In this document: positions 43,869 to 57,200 of the stretch, in pieces
How the letters are laid out: each line of letters opens with the position of its first letter
How positions within the stretch are numbered: position 1 is the stretch's first letter
From: Acanthaster planci
Taxonomy: Eukaryota > Echinodermata > Asteroidea > Valvatida > Acanthasteridae
Reading direction: 5' to 3'
Length of the DNA stretch: 60,000 bases
Assembly: GCF_001949145.1 (NCBI RefSeq)
Contig: NW_019091357.1
Location: 3,808,473-3,868,472 of the forward strand
Program-made: the position numbers and the translations under genes
Notes under the pieces: generated by a model
Seen by the model: only the letters and a program-made list of their open reading frames with translations
Database searches by the model: none
What the model was told of the DNA's origin: nothing

Positions 43869-46800
43869 ATGGCTGAATTGGAAGTTGTTGGTACTTTCGG
43901 CGTCTGGGACTACGTGGTGTTTGGCTGCATGCTTCTCATCTCCTTGAGCATCGGCTTCTTCTACGGTTGCACCGGCGGCAAACAGCGGACGACCAGCGAG
44001 TTCCTGCTGGCCGACCGCAACATGAACCCCATCCCCGTGGCCTTGTCACTGGTGGCTAGCTTCATCTCGGCAATCACAGTCCTGGGTACGCCGGCCGAGG
44101 TCTACATCTACGGCTCCATGTTCTGGCTGTTCGCCTTCACCTACCCCATCATCGCTTTCGTGGTGTCGCGGCTGTTTATCCCGACGTTTTTCAGGCTTAA
44201 TGTGACCAGTGCAAACGAGGTATGGTGTGAGTTCACATACAGGAAACAAAAATGATGACATCATTTCAGATCCTAGGTCGTTTTCGTTTCCCTGGAGCTT
44301 TAAAGTTTCTTAAGTTTTTTGTTAGGCACAATTAATTTTTTTTTCCAAATTCCTCAGAAGTAGTCCGGTATCTAACAGTGACTGTACTTTGTGAAAGTCT
44401 TCAAGATGATTGCAACTAAAGGGTAAAATCAACGCTGTGATGTGAATAAAACTTGAACAATACTCACAAAAGGTTTGAAAATGTGGATCCAATTACTGTA
44501 ATCACTGAGAAAATTTTTCATTTTTGTTGTTCTGTTTGTAACGTGCATTCATTTCTGTGAATGATTAACTCAAGTTCCCAAACGTGTAGTTTTGTTATGA
44601 GATTTTCTCCTTCAATGTCCCTAAACCAGTTTAGAACCTTGGGCGCTATAAAAGCACAGTTTTGAAATGTTTCCATTTGTTTCAGTACCTCGAGTTACGC
44701 TTCGGCAAAGCAGTTCGCATCTCAGCCACTCTAACATTTTTCCTGAATATGGTATGTTCTACTTTGCACTTTCCTGTTCTGTTCTGAAGTTGGTCTATTA
44801 TCCACATGCACGATTTCTGGCCCGGGTAGTGCGACAATGGCTAAGCGATGTCATGTTTCCCCAAGTCTGTCACGTGTGTGCATTATTGTCGCCATTATTA
44901 AATCGTACTTTTTGACGCATGTGGAGGGTGTAGCATATAATCTATAACCGGTTTCAGACACGCCCAAAGTGAGAAAAATTCACGCAGCTCGCGGAATTCA
45001 GACTGATTTAGTTTATAATCTTGTCATTATTTGAAGAAAGGATTGATGGACCCTGTCGATGGTAGTGATGCAAATATTTGCGTATACTATGGGTTCGGTT
45101 GTGATCACATACGAATGTCCTGTGTTTTGTTGTGTCATACTTGCCATCAGTCAATATTGTTGGGCGCCAGTCAAGCAACCAGTTGCGGAGTGTTATAAAA
45201 TGTGTTAGTTTATGGATGCAGTTAATGCACCATTCAAACAGACCAGTTTGCAATAAAAAGGCTCTCTTTAAATATTGGTTCATGCGTATGATAAGTTTCT
45301 TTTCAAACTCTGCAAACGATGCGGTGTCATTGCCTTCTCCACACGAGTCGACGGCCTTGAATAGAAGCCGAGCAACACCTGCACATAATAGATTTTCATG
45401 TAAATTAAAAGAAATGTTTTTTTGTAAAAAATTATACACGGTTCACTTCGCATTCGTCTCGAAGACTCATTTCCTTTCGTATGTCATGATTAATTTTGTC
45501 TTGGTGGCTCATTCTAGCATTCCAGCCCTATAATGTCATACGTCTACCATAGTTTTATGAGGGACAATTTACTTTCGTCGTCCGGAAGCACGACAGACAA
45601 TAAAACCCATGTTTGTCTCATAAACTTCACACACATTTACTCTACTATGTATGCCTATTAAACATAGGCCTAGGTGTTTGACAGGAAATTATTATTTAAC
45701 ATTCATTTTATATATTTGTCAATATGTATCTTAGTATCCATCTATTTCTTCGAAAATATAGCTGCATCTTTACGGGTGAGGAATTATGCTCAGAGTGGGG
45801 ACTCGTCCAAATGGGTTTGGTGACCAATAGGCCTATGTGAGAAAGGGCATTGGAAGTCCCAAACAAATTGCACAAAATCTGTGAGTAGTGATCCCTGGGG
45901 AGGTGGTGTTTCACCGCCCTTCAGAAATGGATGGCTACAAAAGTGGGTTCACTTTTCGATACGTGACAATATTCCTATATCCGATTGTGCTGTGCCATTA
46001 AACAGTTCTCTTGATCTCTCCCTCTCCCTTCTCTTCTGAAGGTATTCTACATGGGAATTGTCATCTACGCTCCAGCCTTGGCACTCAATGCGGGTTTGTA
46101 TCCATCACTTAGTTAAACCTCTGAAAGAGAAATAGCTTCCCTTTGCTCTAAACAGTGTCAATTTTTTACTTTCAATTTCTTCCGGCTTTTATTACGACCA
46201 GACGTTTAGATACGGAGGGAGATGTCCTCTTCAGAGGTGGGATAAGACTAACAAATAGAGAAAAACTGTTCATTTTGTGCGTTTTCAAAGGGGTGATCAT
46301 CGGGGTACGATAAGGGCGTACGTGAAATAGCAGATTGACACCAGTTTCAAGGCATGCTGTTTCGTTTTTATCGGTTGTATTACTCTATCATTCGCTTTTT
46401 GATTCAAAATCTATAACCCCTTCGTTTCTTGCAGTGACCAACATCAGCTTGTGGGGATCCGTCCTGGCCACGGGACTCGTCTGCACCGTATATACAACTA
46501 TTGTAAGCATTGCCCAATGGTCAGCTGTTCGATCAGAATTTCACATTATGTTGCTGGGGTACATATTAGAGTCAACTACTGGGGATTCTTACTCTCTTCA
46601 TGCAGCCGAAACCAATAATTGAAATCAGGCTGACGTAAAGTTAATACCTGTACATTGGGCAAATTTCACCAAACTGGGAACATGTCAGTCGGAACAACAT
46701 GCATAATTTCACATGTTATGGCCAGGAGGATTGACCAGGGTAACTGAACCCAGACGGAAGCCTTTTTAAAACCATCTAACAACCGTTTGGGCCCACTCAC

Positions 46801-49800
46801 ACATGCAGTGTACCTGTACAATTACCACCACGGGTGTCTAGGAGGAAATACAAACTGGCGTAAACCTCAAGCCCATGGTGATGGCTCTGCTCTTTTATGC
46901 GTATGGTGACGCAGTTCGGATAGAGCTGTGCATAAAACACATACCAAACACGAGCTAATAATAAAGGATTACTTTGCCGTTTGGGACAACCTTCAGGGTG
47001 GCATGAAGGCCGTGCTGTGGACCGACGTGTTTCAGACGTGCCTCATGATGGCGGGCTTTCTGGCCATCATCATCGAGGGAACTATCCGCCTGGGTGGAAT
47101 CGGCAACGTCTGGCAGATCGCCGAGGAAGGAGGCCGCATCGACTTCTGGAAGTGAGTCTAGCCATCAAACAAGCAATGTAGAGAAGAACATTTCCATTCA
47201 AGGTTAATGATGTAAAAAAATGACTTCCACGCACGAACAACGGAACATTCTTTGCTATCACGAACGACGCCCCTAGACATTATTCAGTTTTGTGAAATAA
47301 GAGGCATGACCGTAAAGCACAGAACGCTTTTAAAGTTTGTGAATGTGATTTTGGAAATTGAGCCACTAACTAGTTGGCTAGGCTCCTCAAGTTTGCTCTT
47401 ATTTGGGCTACCTCTCGGAATAAATGTAAGATATTACCTTTGGAAACTTCTTGCAACAATACTGCCGGCATTAGGCCTACAGGATATAAGTCTGCCTAAT
47501 TCTACCTCTTCCCCGTGCACAAGTTGGTAGGGAGCACGAGGATGACCATGCTGATTTGGTTTACTCAGCACGTGTCAAAACCACGCCATTTGGAGAGAGA
47601 GGGCTGTTTTCAGGTGGATTTGATCTTAGCTGACGCGATCTCTCCGTGTCATCTTAAAGATGATAAGGTAGCAGTTATTCATCAAGCTATTGATGTAAGA
47701 AATGCTCATTTCGTGGTCCCTGTTCCCTTTCATAGTTTCAACATCGATCCAAGCATTCGCCACACGTTTTGGTCCATTGTCGTTGGGGGATGCTTCACGT
47801 GGTCGACGACTTACGCTGTCAACCAATCGCAGGTGCAGCGCTACATGACGACAGGAAGCGTCAAAAGAGCCCGGATGTAAGTGCCTTCATTCGGCCGATA
47901 CATTGCAGCAGAGTCCTGTACTAACCGAATTTTCCAGAAAACAAAGCTGAAGACTATGTCTTTTATAGTCAACGCAAGTTTCACAGCCATTTTTTTTTAA
48001 ACAATGCAACATAGTAACAGCCAACTGAAACTAGGTTGAGAAAGAGATAACAATATTTTGCAAAAATTGATTACTTTGAGAAGCTCTGAAGGAAGGATGC
48101 CAAAATCCAAGATTTGAACTTCTGTTGTTTTGTAACACATCGTGCATGTTCCCCGTTTTGCAAAGTATTTACATTTATATGTTGTAGGACGTACAACGTC
48201 GTCCTAACAGGGTGTATCAACAGACCCTATTTTTCCCATCAAAGACTGTGTTGGATTTTTAGTTGCAAAAACTTATTCCAAGTGATTTTTGTCGCTGTTT
48301 TCTGTGCAGCTGTATTGAACACAAATTATTGATCCAATAGCTGATAGACTTTGAAGCATTTCTGTCGTCAACTTACATAAATTATGTGGTTAAATTCTGT
48401 TTTTGTTTTGTTTTTGGCAGAGCTATGTGTTTAGCAGCTGTTGGCATGATCATTGTCGTCTCGGCGGCCTGTTTGTCTGGTCTCGTCATGTATTCCTTCT
48501 ATGCAGAGAAACAGTGCGACCCCTACACCAGCAACAAAGTCTCACAGACCGACCAGGTATCAGTTCTGAGACTAAGGACTTTCCGGCTTTCTTGCCTTCC
48601 ACCGACGGGGCAAAGCCAGAAAACAATCAATGCAACTTTGAGGCAACAAAGGTGGCACACATAAGCCGAGATTTCCTTTTTGTGTTAATAGACTTAACTT
48701 TGACAGAAATTATCGGAAATGACATTTTAAAGCTGCAATTTTTTTGAGCTGAAATAAGTTGACGCTGCAGAGGTTGAGCAAGTCGATGACCGTCTGGACT
48801 GATTTGTTGTTTTCTGTTAACTTTTATATTTAAGTTAGAAAAATGCTATCTTCGATTCTGTTTCCGCTTATTTCAGTTGATTCCTTACTTCATGATGGAG
48901 TTGTTTGGGCGGGTCCCCGGCCTTCCAGGATTCTTCACTTCAGCTGTTTTCAGTGCAGCGCTGAGGTGAGACCTGTCATACAAGTTTCCGTCTGGATCGA
49001 GAGCACTCAACCTTGACGGCCAGTCCTAAGCCCTCACCGGTGGCACCTTCATTCCACGAGTGTTCATTCCTTCACGCCGTCTGTCCAGCGCGTCTCTTAC
49101 GTTCTGATCCTTCTATAGCAACCTTGTACTTAGGGCGTGACTCTTATTTTGTCTTGACTTTGAAGGAGATTTTCCCTGGCCTTTCAGTGCAGAGACATTA
49201 TTTGAAACCAAACTGTTCTAAGGCTCGTGTCCAGACTAGCAAATCTGCAAAATCCTTCACGCCACCATGCTTTTGTTTCTAATACAATGGGATTTTAAAT
49301 CTAAAAAAAATCGTTTTGGTTGTTTGACTGTTTTTATTCTGTCTTATATATGTCAGTACGGTTTCTTCTGGTCTGAACGCTCTAGCCGCTGTGACAGCTG
49401 AGGATCTGGTCAAGCCCTGTTTCCCCCGCATCAGTCAAGAGCGATTCACGCTAATTACAAAAGGCATTGGTAAGTACTAGTTCCTCCCAGAATGTGCAGT
49501 CACACGAACGCATTTTTTTCCTTTTTGAAGGGGGCAGTGGTGGTATATTTGTGTGTTTTGTTTGTTCATACATGCATTCCATAATTTGGGCATCGCCTAA
49601 TAAATGTTCACGGGTATTGTTTGATTTCTCGAATGCCCTAAGCATTATGAGTCCGTCTAGTATTCAAGCTCCTCGGTTCCAAGCTTATCATTTTCATAAT
49701 TCTGCGTACTTTATTTTTCAGCCCTTGGATTTGGCCTGCTTTGCATAGTGATTTCGTACATAACCTCGTTGCTCAACCAGGGTGTTTTGCAGGTTTGTGT

Positions 49801-52558
49801 CAATTACAAATATACACAGGTATATCACACGGTACAAGCCGTCCACTTCATGAACTCCTTCACTGTGCCGCATTGTGCGTGTAGGATTGTATATCCATCT
49901 GATCACAGCTGCATGTCTGTGTGGTTTTGATTGGCTCCCGACTCCCCTTCTTCTCTCGATTGAATTTATAATGTTTATCTATCAGACTTAAATAACGAGA
50001 AAATAAAACTTGTACATAAACATTGCCTTACTCTTCAAGTAGCTTTGTGTTGGAGATGCTGCCCTGCTTGCCTCGAAAACTTTTATGTTTTCCCGGCTAT
50101 CACCAATTCCCGAAGTACCCAATGAAGCGCAACCTTTCTTTAAGGATTGCTTTAATATTGCCAAGGATTGTATGAGATTTGTCAGAGAATGTGCATGACC
50201 TGTTGCTTAGTCGATGTGAAAGAAATGGTTTCTAATGATGATAAATCTGAAAAAAGTACTTTTGTCATCTACGTATCCGTCTGTTCTGGTAAGTAGAATG
50301 CTTTGGGTACTTTATTTAATTTTGGGTGAAATTCGAATCTGCGTTTAATGCCTTGGAAGTAAAATATGTGTCAAACAACTTAACTCAGGCCCATTCGAAC
50401 CACAACGTGCTCTCTAAGAAAAATTGGCCAGCATCCTTTTGGATTCAAAGGATTAATTAAATACCGTACGCTTGTGTTTTCATTTTTCTAGTTAGCACTG
50501 AGCCTCTTCGGTATGACCGGAGGTCCACTGCTGGGTCTGTACAGCCTGGGACTGTTCTTTCCCTGGACTAACTCAAAGGTAGAAATATCCCCACCACAAC
50601 CATTTGAATGACAATGAACAATATCGTTATTGTCATCAGAATAAACGCAGGGTCGGTCATTATTATCAACCCCGTCCAACGATTCTCTGTAGTCTACTTG
50701 TACGTTCATTTTGAACTTCATGTGCCTAAGGGACTTTATCTCCTTAGCTCCATCGTTATCTTAGGCCTCTCTTGCGAAGAGTATCTACGGCATCACAAAC
50801 CTCTCCATGTGCCGTCTTCCACAACTCCCATTTTGTCGAAATGAACTTTATGCATGTTTTTCTCCTTGGTCAAAAAGGTGCCATCATGTCACAGCACTGC
50901 ATGATCATCGTTATGGCCTCTTTTTGTTCTAAGTCACTTCACTTATTATTGTGACTATCACTTTTTGCTGTCATCGCCAGCAATGTGGCCACCCTGCATG
51001 TGTTAGGTCTAATGATTGCTATCTTTTCCAAGGTTATCTGTTTCATCTGGGAAAAGAGAAACAATAAAAAAACCTGAAAATGTTTCCAAAACTGGGCTTA
51101 GCTCCATGTTCAAAACCAAACTTGTTTGTTTTTTGTAGGGTGCAATCACGGGGCTTGTGGCAGGTCTGGGATTCGCCTTTTGGGTCGGCGTAGGGGCAGT
51201 CATTTACCCGCCGAGTGCCTACAGACCGCCGCTAACCATCGAAGGATGCAACCTGACCACCACGACACCCAGCCCACTTTTGACGACGACTCTCCCGCCA
51301 GAAATGTAATTTCTTAAACTGATTCTCATTACTGCTTGGTGACCTTTCTATCTGGATCTATGTGTTACTTACACCAAGGTCGAAACTTGAAATCTTTTAA
51401 TTAAGATGTAAGTGTTTTTGTGTCAGTTTGTATGATTACGCTCGAAGGTGATGGATGTTGTTTGTATTTCTCCCCCATTAGCCCACCTACTGCTGAATTG
51501 TACACACTTTCATACGCCTGGTATGCTTGTGTCTTTTGGCTGGTGACCGTCTTCGTTGGAATATTGGCCAGTTTTCTAACCGGTAAGCTAGAATGCTACC
51601 CTCCACATGCAGCGAGCCAACTGGATATCATCATGTTTTTTAGAAGCTTATGCGTATTGAATGCATTGTGCGGCATGGCACTATGACAACAAGTTATGAA
51701 ATATTGTGGGGTCTGTGCCCCACGGCGCGCCCTTTGGGGTAAGAGAGGACGGGCCGATACTTGAATGCCATTGCCACCCACACCAAGCAGATATGTCAAT
51801 TTACTCGCGGTGTGTAGGCACAAGGATTGTCCTCCTGTGAACCTGTCTCCCACACTTGTCGACTCTCCCTGAAAAACAAACTTTGGCCATCGTGTTTTTA
51901 GCGGAATCACTGGAAGATATTTTTTACAGCCCTCCCATCTGGATCAAGCGGTGCAAACTGAAATTTGACGCACATGTCTATTTGAAGTGGTCGCAACAGC
52001 CAGTGAGTTCACGAGCGTGCGTCTAAGGCTCGCACATCCAGCACCAGCGCAGCCAAATGTTCAGTCGCTTCCTACTATCCTTCCGCCACAAGGCTTTAAC
52101 TGGGCAAATTGAAACAATTTAAATAATTCCAGAATTCGACAGTACAGGAGGAGAATACTTTTTATTTTTGTCTGTAGGTGCCACCAAGAGGCAAGACATC
52201 GACCCTGTCCTTCGGTCTCATTGCGTAGACGGTCTGTACTGTTGCCTCCCAGAAGTGATTAAGAAGCCACTGCGATGCGGAGACGAAAAACCGGTAAGAT
52301 ATGCACATGTGGACTTAAGAATGCGTTGTGAATCTGCAGGGGGGAAATGCTTTTATAGTCAGTCTCTCGCTGCTCTTCCAGGATTACACCAAGAAAGACG
52401 AGGAGGCAGATGTGCTCGAGGTGAAAGAGATCAACCCATACTTAACTGATCCAGCCGTGGATAACGATGGTGTTGACATAGTGACAGTTGCCACGGAGCA
52501 ACCGGAAAACACTGGCAAGGAGAACGGCCTGGACAACGAGGTCTTCTCAGCTATGTGA
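43869..52558 (+). CDS. SLC5A8-like: SLC5 sodium:solute symporter, SMCT-like, copy 2
   Basis: Complete second copy: 43869-44219, 44686-44751, 46042-46093, 46435-46502, 46997-47151, 47736-47876, 48421-48556, 48877-48965, 49357-49469, 49722-49792, 50492-50578, 51139-51305, 51482-51582, 52178-52293, 52382-52558. Each exon has the same length and phase as in copy 1, again 629 aa, no breaks. Motifs match copy 1 ([51 protein letters not shown]). Differences cluster in the outer loops and the C-terminal tail. The last three residues are SAM rather than TAL: Ser at -2 fits a class I PDZ ligand but Met at the end is weaker. Exon 6 reads [15 protein letters not shown] where copy 1 has [15 protein letters not shown]. 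The closest relative is copy 1, with introns still partly alignable. Substrate inferred from family only. Confidence 0.9.
44752..46041. other. Copy 2 intron 2
   Basis: 1.3 kb, twice the length of copy 1 intron 2. The part at 45.76-46.02 kb aligns with 42.60-43.00 kb of the decayed copy (GGGCATTGGAAGTC / GGGCGTTGGAAGTC). The 133- to 143-codon frames near 45.0-45.5 kb on both strands are unrecognised and likely chance. Confidence 0.5.
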
Positions 52559-52913
52559 CCATGATGACAACGAAGATGCATTTTAATGGTGACGACGTAC
52601 CTCTTGCGCGCAGAAGATTACGCCTGCCTTTGTAAATACTTTAAGCGCTTAGTATGCCTCAATTTAGAAACCAAGGCCAGTCAGATTAAAACGATCGGTC
52701 ATCAAAATACTTACCATATTAACATTAAAATACGACACGTTATGTGCTAATATTACGGGCACACACGCACAAACCAGTTTGATTATTGAATTAAAAGGAT
52801 TTAAACTTAATCGGGGTATTGAGGGAGCCTTTCATTTTGCTGTAACCTTTCACTAGAGTGGTAGCCAGTAGCTCTTCAGGAAAAGAGCAATTTATTGTTT
52901 CTGTAGCTTAAAC

Positions 52914-52919
52914 AATAAA
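52914..52919 (+). terminator. Candidate polyadenylation signal, SLC5 copy 2
   Basis: AAACAATAAACAGG, 356 bp past the stop; the same word is conserved after copy 1. Confidence 0.55.
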
Positions 52920-54049
52920 CAGGCTCGGTGAACTCGTTCAACATTTCCAACGATTCGTGTTATTGTTCTGGACAGTGAAAATACTATATTCAGGACAGAG
53001 GTATAAAAACTTTCCGTATCACGTCTATTTCCATACATTTGTGTGACCAAATGCTTTATGAGAAATACATGTAATTTATTTTCCAACTATTCTAAAACAT
53101 CTGTTTCCCTCCTCCCCCTTCTATATCGATTAAAATATTTGGTTTTGTAGCCAATTGTTCAAGTGATTTGCGATAAATTTACTACACTATTATTGTTTAC
53201 CCTGTTTACAAAGTGGTCTTGTGAAAGTCTTGTGAAGGGACTTGTGATGAAATCGAGTACTCAAATGCTTGCGGCAAGTACAGGACTGAGAAAGCAAAAC
53301 GTTCGTTTCACCTGCAAGAACAGTTTCGAGTCAGCACACAGGATTTTCCGCGTCTGTGGTTACCCCGTTAAGGCACATTTGCGCCATTACTTCAAGGAAA
53401 GTCATATTTTCGTTGAGCGTTGTTTTGCTATTTGGTGTTTTGAGAGTTGAAATAATGCGTGACCCAATGCAATATCGCAGGCTACAGATTTCGTCCGAGA
53501 ATTCAAAGGCATTGAGCTCTTTCTTTTAACATAATTCTCCGTCAGGAATGCTGATGAAAACGAACATATTGAGAGTAAAAACATATTTCGAGTTCCAGTA
53601 TTCAATTCCATTGTTTAGGCCTTTTGTTAAGTTCTTTTCAAGGCCTTCACCTCCAAACTGGCTCCGGTTCTTCCTACTGATTTTTTTGGCTGGGTCACAA
53701 ATGCGTGTTAACGACCACTTCAAGTATCAACAAATAAATGAGTCAATAAAGCACGCTGAGACTTAAAGGTGAACCTTGAACTCTTCCGTTGAGTGGTCAG
53801 ACCACCACTATTTCTGGTTGAAAGAGACCATTTCAGATCCCTGGGAGGGCTTCTATTGAAACACGGCCTTTATCGGTTTGCACAAGGAGCTGAAGTACTT
53901 CGTCGGCGTTGATGCAACACCTTCGATTGATTGCACCATAAACTTTATTCTGTAGTACGAAGGTCCCTACTATACTCTGAAAAAGGAACGTGATATAAGG
54001 CACCTTTAATTTAAAATATCGCCTAGTTGTGCTTTTAGATAATGAATTT
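52920..54049. other. Spacer between SLC5 copies 2 and 3
   Basis: Contains the 3'-flank homology block at 53.16-53.26 kb shared with copy 1. No other gene seen. Confidence 0.55.
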
Positions 54050-54099
54050 TCCAAACGATTCATTTAACACCTCTCTTAGTCCAACATGATTATTCATAG
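54050..54099 (+). promoter_or_regulatory. Conserved upstream block of SLC5 copy 3
   Basis: AACGATTCATTTAA then ATGATTATTCAT, about 202 bp before the ATG. GATTATTCA is identical in all three copies although the surrounding sequence is not. Confidence 0.45.
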
Positions 54100-54278
54100 A
54101 TGCAAATTAACTGTATCGGATGTCCATTCAGAGATCCCGTAACTCTCCGTGACATCTTCCCGTCTCCCTCAAAAGAATTTAAAACTAGGTTTGGTACCGA
54201 GACAAGATCACAGACTGCACATTTAATCTCAAGCGCGGACTTGCAGAGAAACACATCCTGCGCTAGACCTAACCACTC

Positions 54279-54282
54279 GCAG
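54279..54282 (+). promoter_or_regulatory. Candidate 5'-UTR splice acceptor, SLC5 copy 3
   Basis: AACCACTCGCAG ends 7 nt before the ATG, same distance as in the other two copies despite different flanks. Confidence 0.45.
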
Positions 54283-54289
54283 AAAAGCT

Positions 54290-57200
54290 ATGGCCGGGCC
54301 TGAAGATGCTACCAATTTCGGAGTCTGGGACTACGTGGTGTTCGGCTGCATGCTGCTCATCTCGCTGAGCATCGGCATCTATTATGGCTGCACCGGAGGC
54401 AAGCAGCGGACCACGGCAGAGTTCCTACTGGCCGACCGCAGCATGAACCCCATCCCCGTAGCCATGTCGATGGTGGCCAGCTTTATCTCTGCCATCACCT
54501 TCCTGGGCACGCCGGCCGAGGTCTACATCAACGGCTCTATGTTCTGGGTGTTCAGCCTGTGCTTCCCGATGGTTGCCTTAGTGGTGTCTCGCCTGTTCAT
54601 CCCGGTGTTCTTCAGGCTGAACGTGACTAGTGTAAACGAGGTACGACGTGACATTGTCTCCAAATTTATCAAGATTTTACGTTAGGTCCCTCACAGGACA
54701 CGAATCCCAACTGCTCCACAGACCATGTCTCCCACACACCCACACAAAACATAGACACGTTCCTATGTTGTTCGTCAAGCAGTACATGTACCTTCAAGCA
54801 TGACTGTTTCAAAAATGAAAAGGAACAAAAAAGGGCAGGAATGCGAAAAGATGAAGTAAATAGTTGAAAGGGGGTGAAAAACACCTATTTCCTCGAAACT
54901 TTGCTTGTTCATCATTAATCAGCTGATAAGCGCCTTGCCCTCTGGAAATTTTCCCCCTTAATAATTTTTCCCCATCGGTAAACATCCTAGCGACACCGAT
55001 GCCTTCAAGACACAAACGAATCCGGCTTGTACATATACACCTTTGTACTTTCTTCCACTCGGTTGTGGACCTGATGGCTCCGTGCTCTTCGAACTTGAAC
55101 ACACGACGTAACCGTGCAAAAGAATCAGAAATAAGAAACGGAAAATACCTTTCTCAAATTACCCTTCTCCTTTTCAGTACCTGGAGTTACGCTTCAACAA
55201 AGCACTTCGCGTTTCTGCCGCTGTGACATATTTCTTTAACATGGTAAGTTTTACTTTTCCTTTTTCAACCATTTTAGGCAGTTTTATCGCTTACTCCTAA
55301 TAAACATGACAGTCAGTTGCATGTCCTGGTCTTGAGTAAGAGACTAATAAATGTCCTAATCCCCAAAGATCAGGTAATGGACAATCTTAAAAATCTGATG
55401 TATTAATTGCCGCAGCCCCACAAAAAAACATTGACCCCCTACCTCTGGATACGTCCATTGCGAAAGATGGCAGTTAACTCTACGACTACTCAACACCATT
55501 TGTGCTCTCGACTAAATGTCATTTGACAGTTGACCTGATATCTCTTTTTCCCTCTCTGCTGAAAGGTTTTCTACATGGGAATTGTTATCTATGCTCCGGC
55601 CTTGGCGTTCAATGCGGGTTTGTATCTACTCTTCAGATCAACCTGTCTTTCTGTAGCCGAAACGAAGCCAAATCATTTCACTTCACCTCTAAGGCACGAT
55701 AACAAAATAAAACAAGGGTTTTTTCTCATTTTCTGAGGTTGGAAGGACTCATTTAACTACAACTGGGTTACTTTTATGGAATTCCTGCACTTTTCTTTAT
55801 TCGTTTTAATACCAGAAAGCAACTTAGGAGCACTTGAAAGGGAAAATTGAAGTTGACCTGAAAAGCTTACCTTGTACCATTACCTTACTTCAAGAAAATA
55901 ACACTATTCTATTTTCTATCAGTTACCAACGTGAGCCTGTGGGGGTCTGTTCTAGCCATGGGACTCGTATGTACCCTATACACGACAATTGTAAGTAAAG
56001 ACAGTTGTACATGTAAGCGAAACTCTTCACAGATTTCTACTGTCTCATTTAAAAATCTGACTCTTGCTCGCTCTCCGTGCATTGTGAACTAATACTTCGA
56101 ATCCCACGATACCTTTAGGTAGGTGTGGTTCGATGTCGACAAATTAATGCACATGACCTCTGCATACCCGAGGTGACCCTCGAAATGATGAGATGCTTTG
56201 CCTCTTGTCGAGACACCGTCTCTCTGGAGCCATTACGGTGCACTTGACAGCATGCACTCCTATGCAATGTCCCGTGCCACGCTTCGTCCACCTACAGCAC
56301 ATGCAATACAGGGCTGAAGATGCCAAGGTCAAGATATCATTACGGGTACTTTATCATTAATTTTGGCAACAACCAGGGTGGTATGAAGGCTGTGCTATGG
56401 ACGGATGTGTTTCAGACGTGCGTCATGTTTGGTGGCTTCCTGGCCGTCATCATCGAGGGCACCATACGGGTGGGCGGACTCGGCAACGTGTGGCAGATCG
56501 CCGAGGAAGGGGGTCGCATCGACTTCTGGAAGTGAGTATATCCATTGAACAAACACTGTAGAGTGGAACTAATAAAATAAGCCGAATGTATGACACTCTG
56601 GATAGGACATTTTAACACTCCCGGTGTTATCAGAGGACTACACTAACACTTTTCACTGGTTTTAAAATTTTTGACGTTATTTCAACACTCTTGGTGTTAA
56701 TTTTAACACCCTCCAGTGCATTGTAACACTTGTCGGTGTGAGAAGTAATCCCTGTGGCGTTAACGTAACACCTTATGGTTTGGTTATCTGATAACACCCA
56801 CAGTTTATGCAGGAAATACGAACACACAAATCCTGAGATGGAAAAGAAGCCGAGTACTGAAAAATCGCATCCGTGGACTCACTAATCCTGCAAAGCTTAC
56901 GGTGCGAGGGAGTGGTTTTCATTTGAATGTGCTCAAAACTGTTTGGTCACAAGGTGGTGTTGATGGTATTTTCCCTCTCACTGTGCCACCCTCGAGGGAG
57001 TAGGTTTCCCAGAGCCCATAATATGCATGAATATTCTTAATCATTTTATATACACATGCCTGTCAACCATATGCATCACATGTGTTTTCACTGCACGATT
57101 CATTTCCGGTTTCTCTTTTATAGTTTCAATTTTGATCCAACAATTCGCCACACTTTTTGGGCTATTGTTATTGGAGGAACGTTCTCTCGGACGTCATCCT

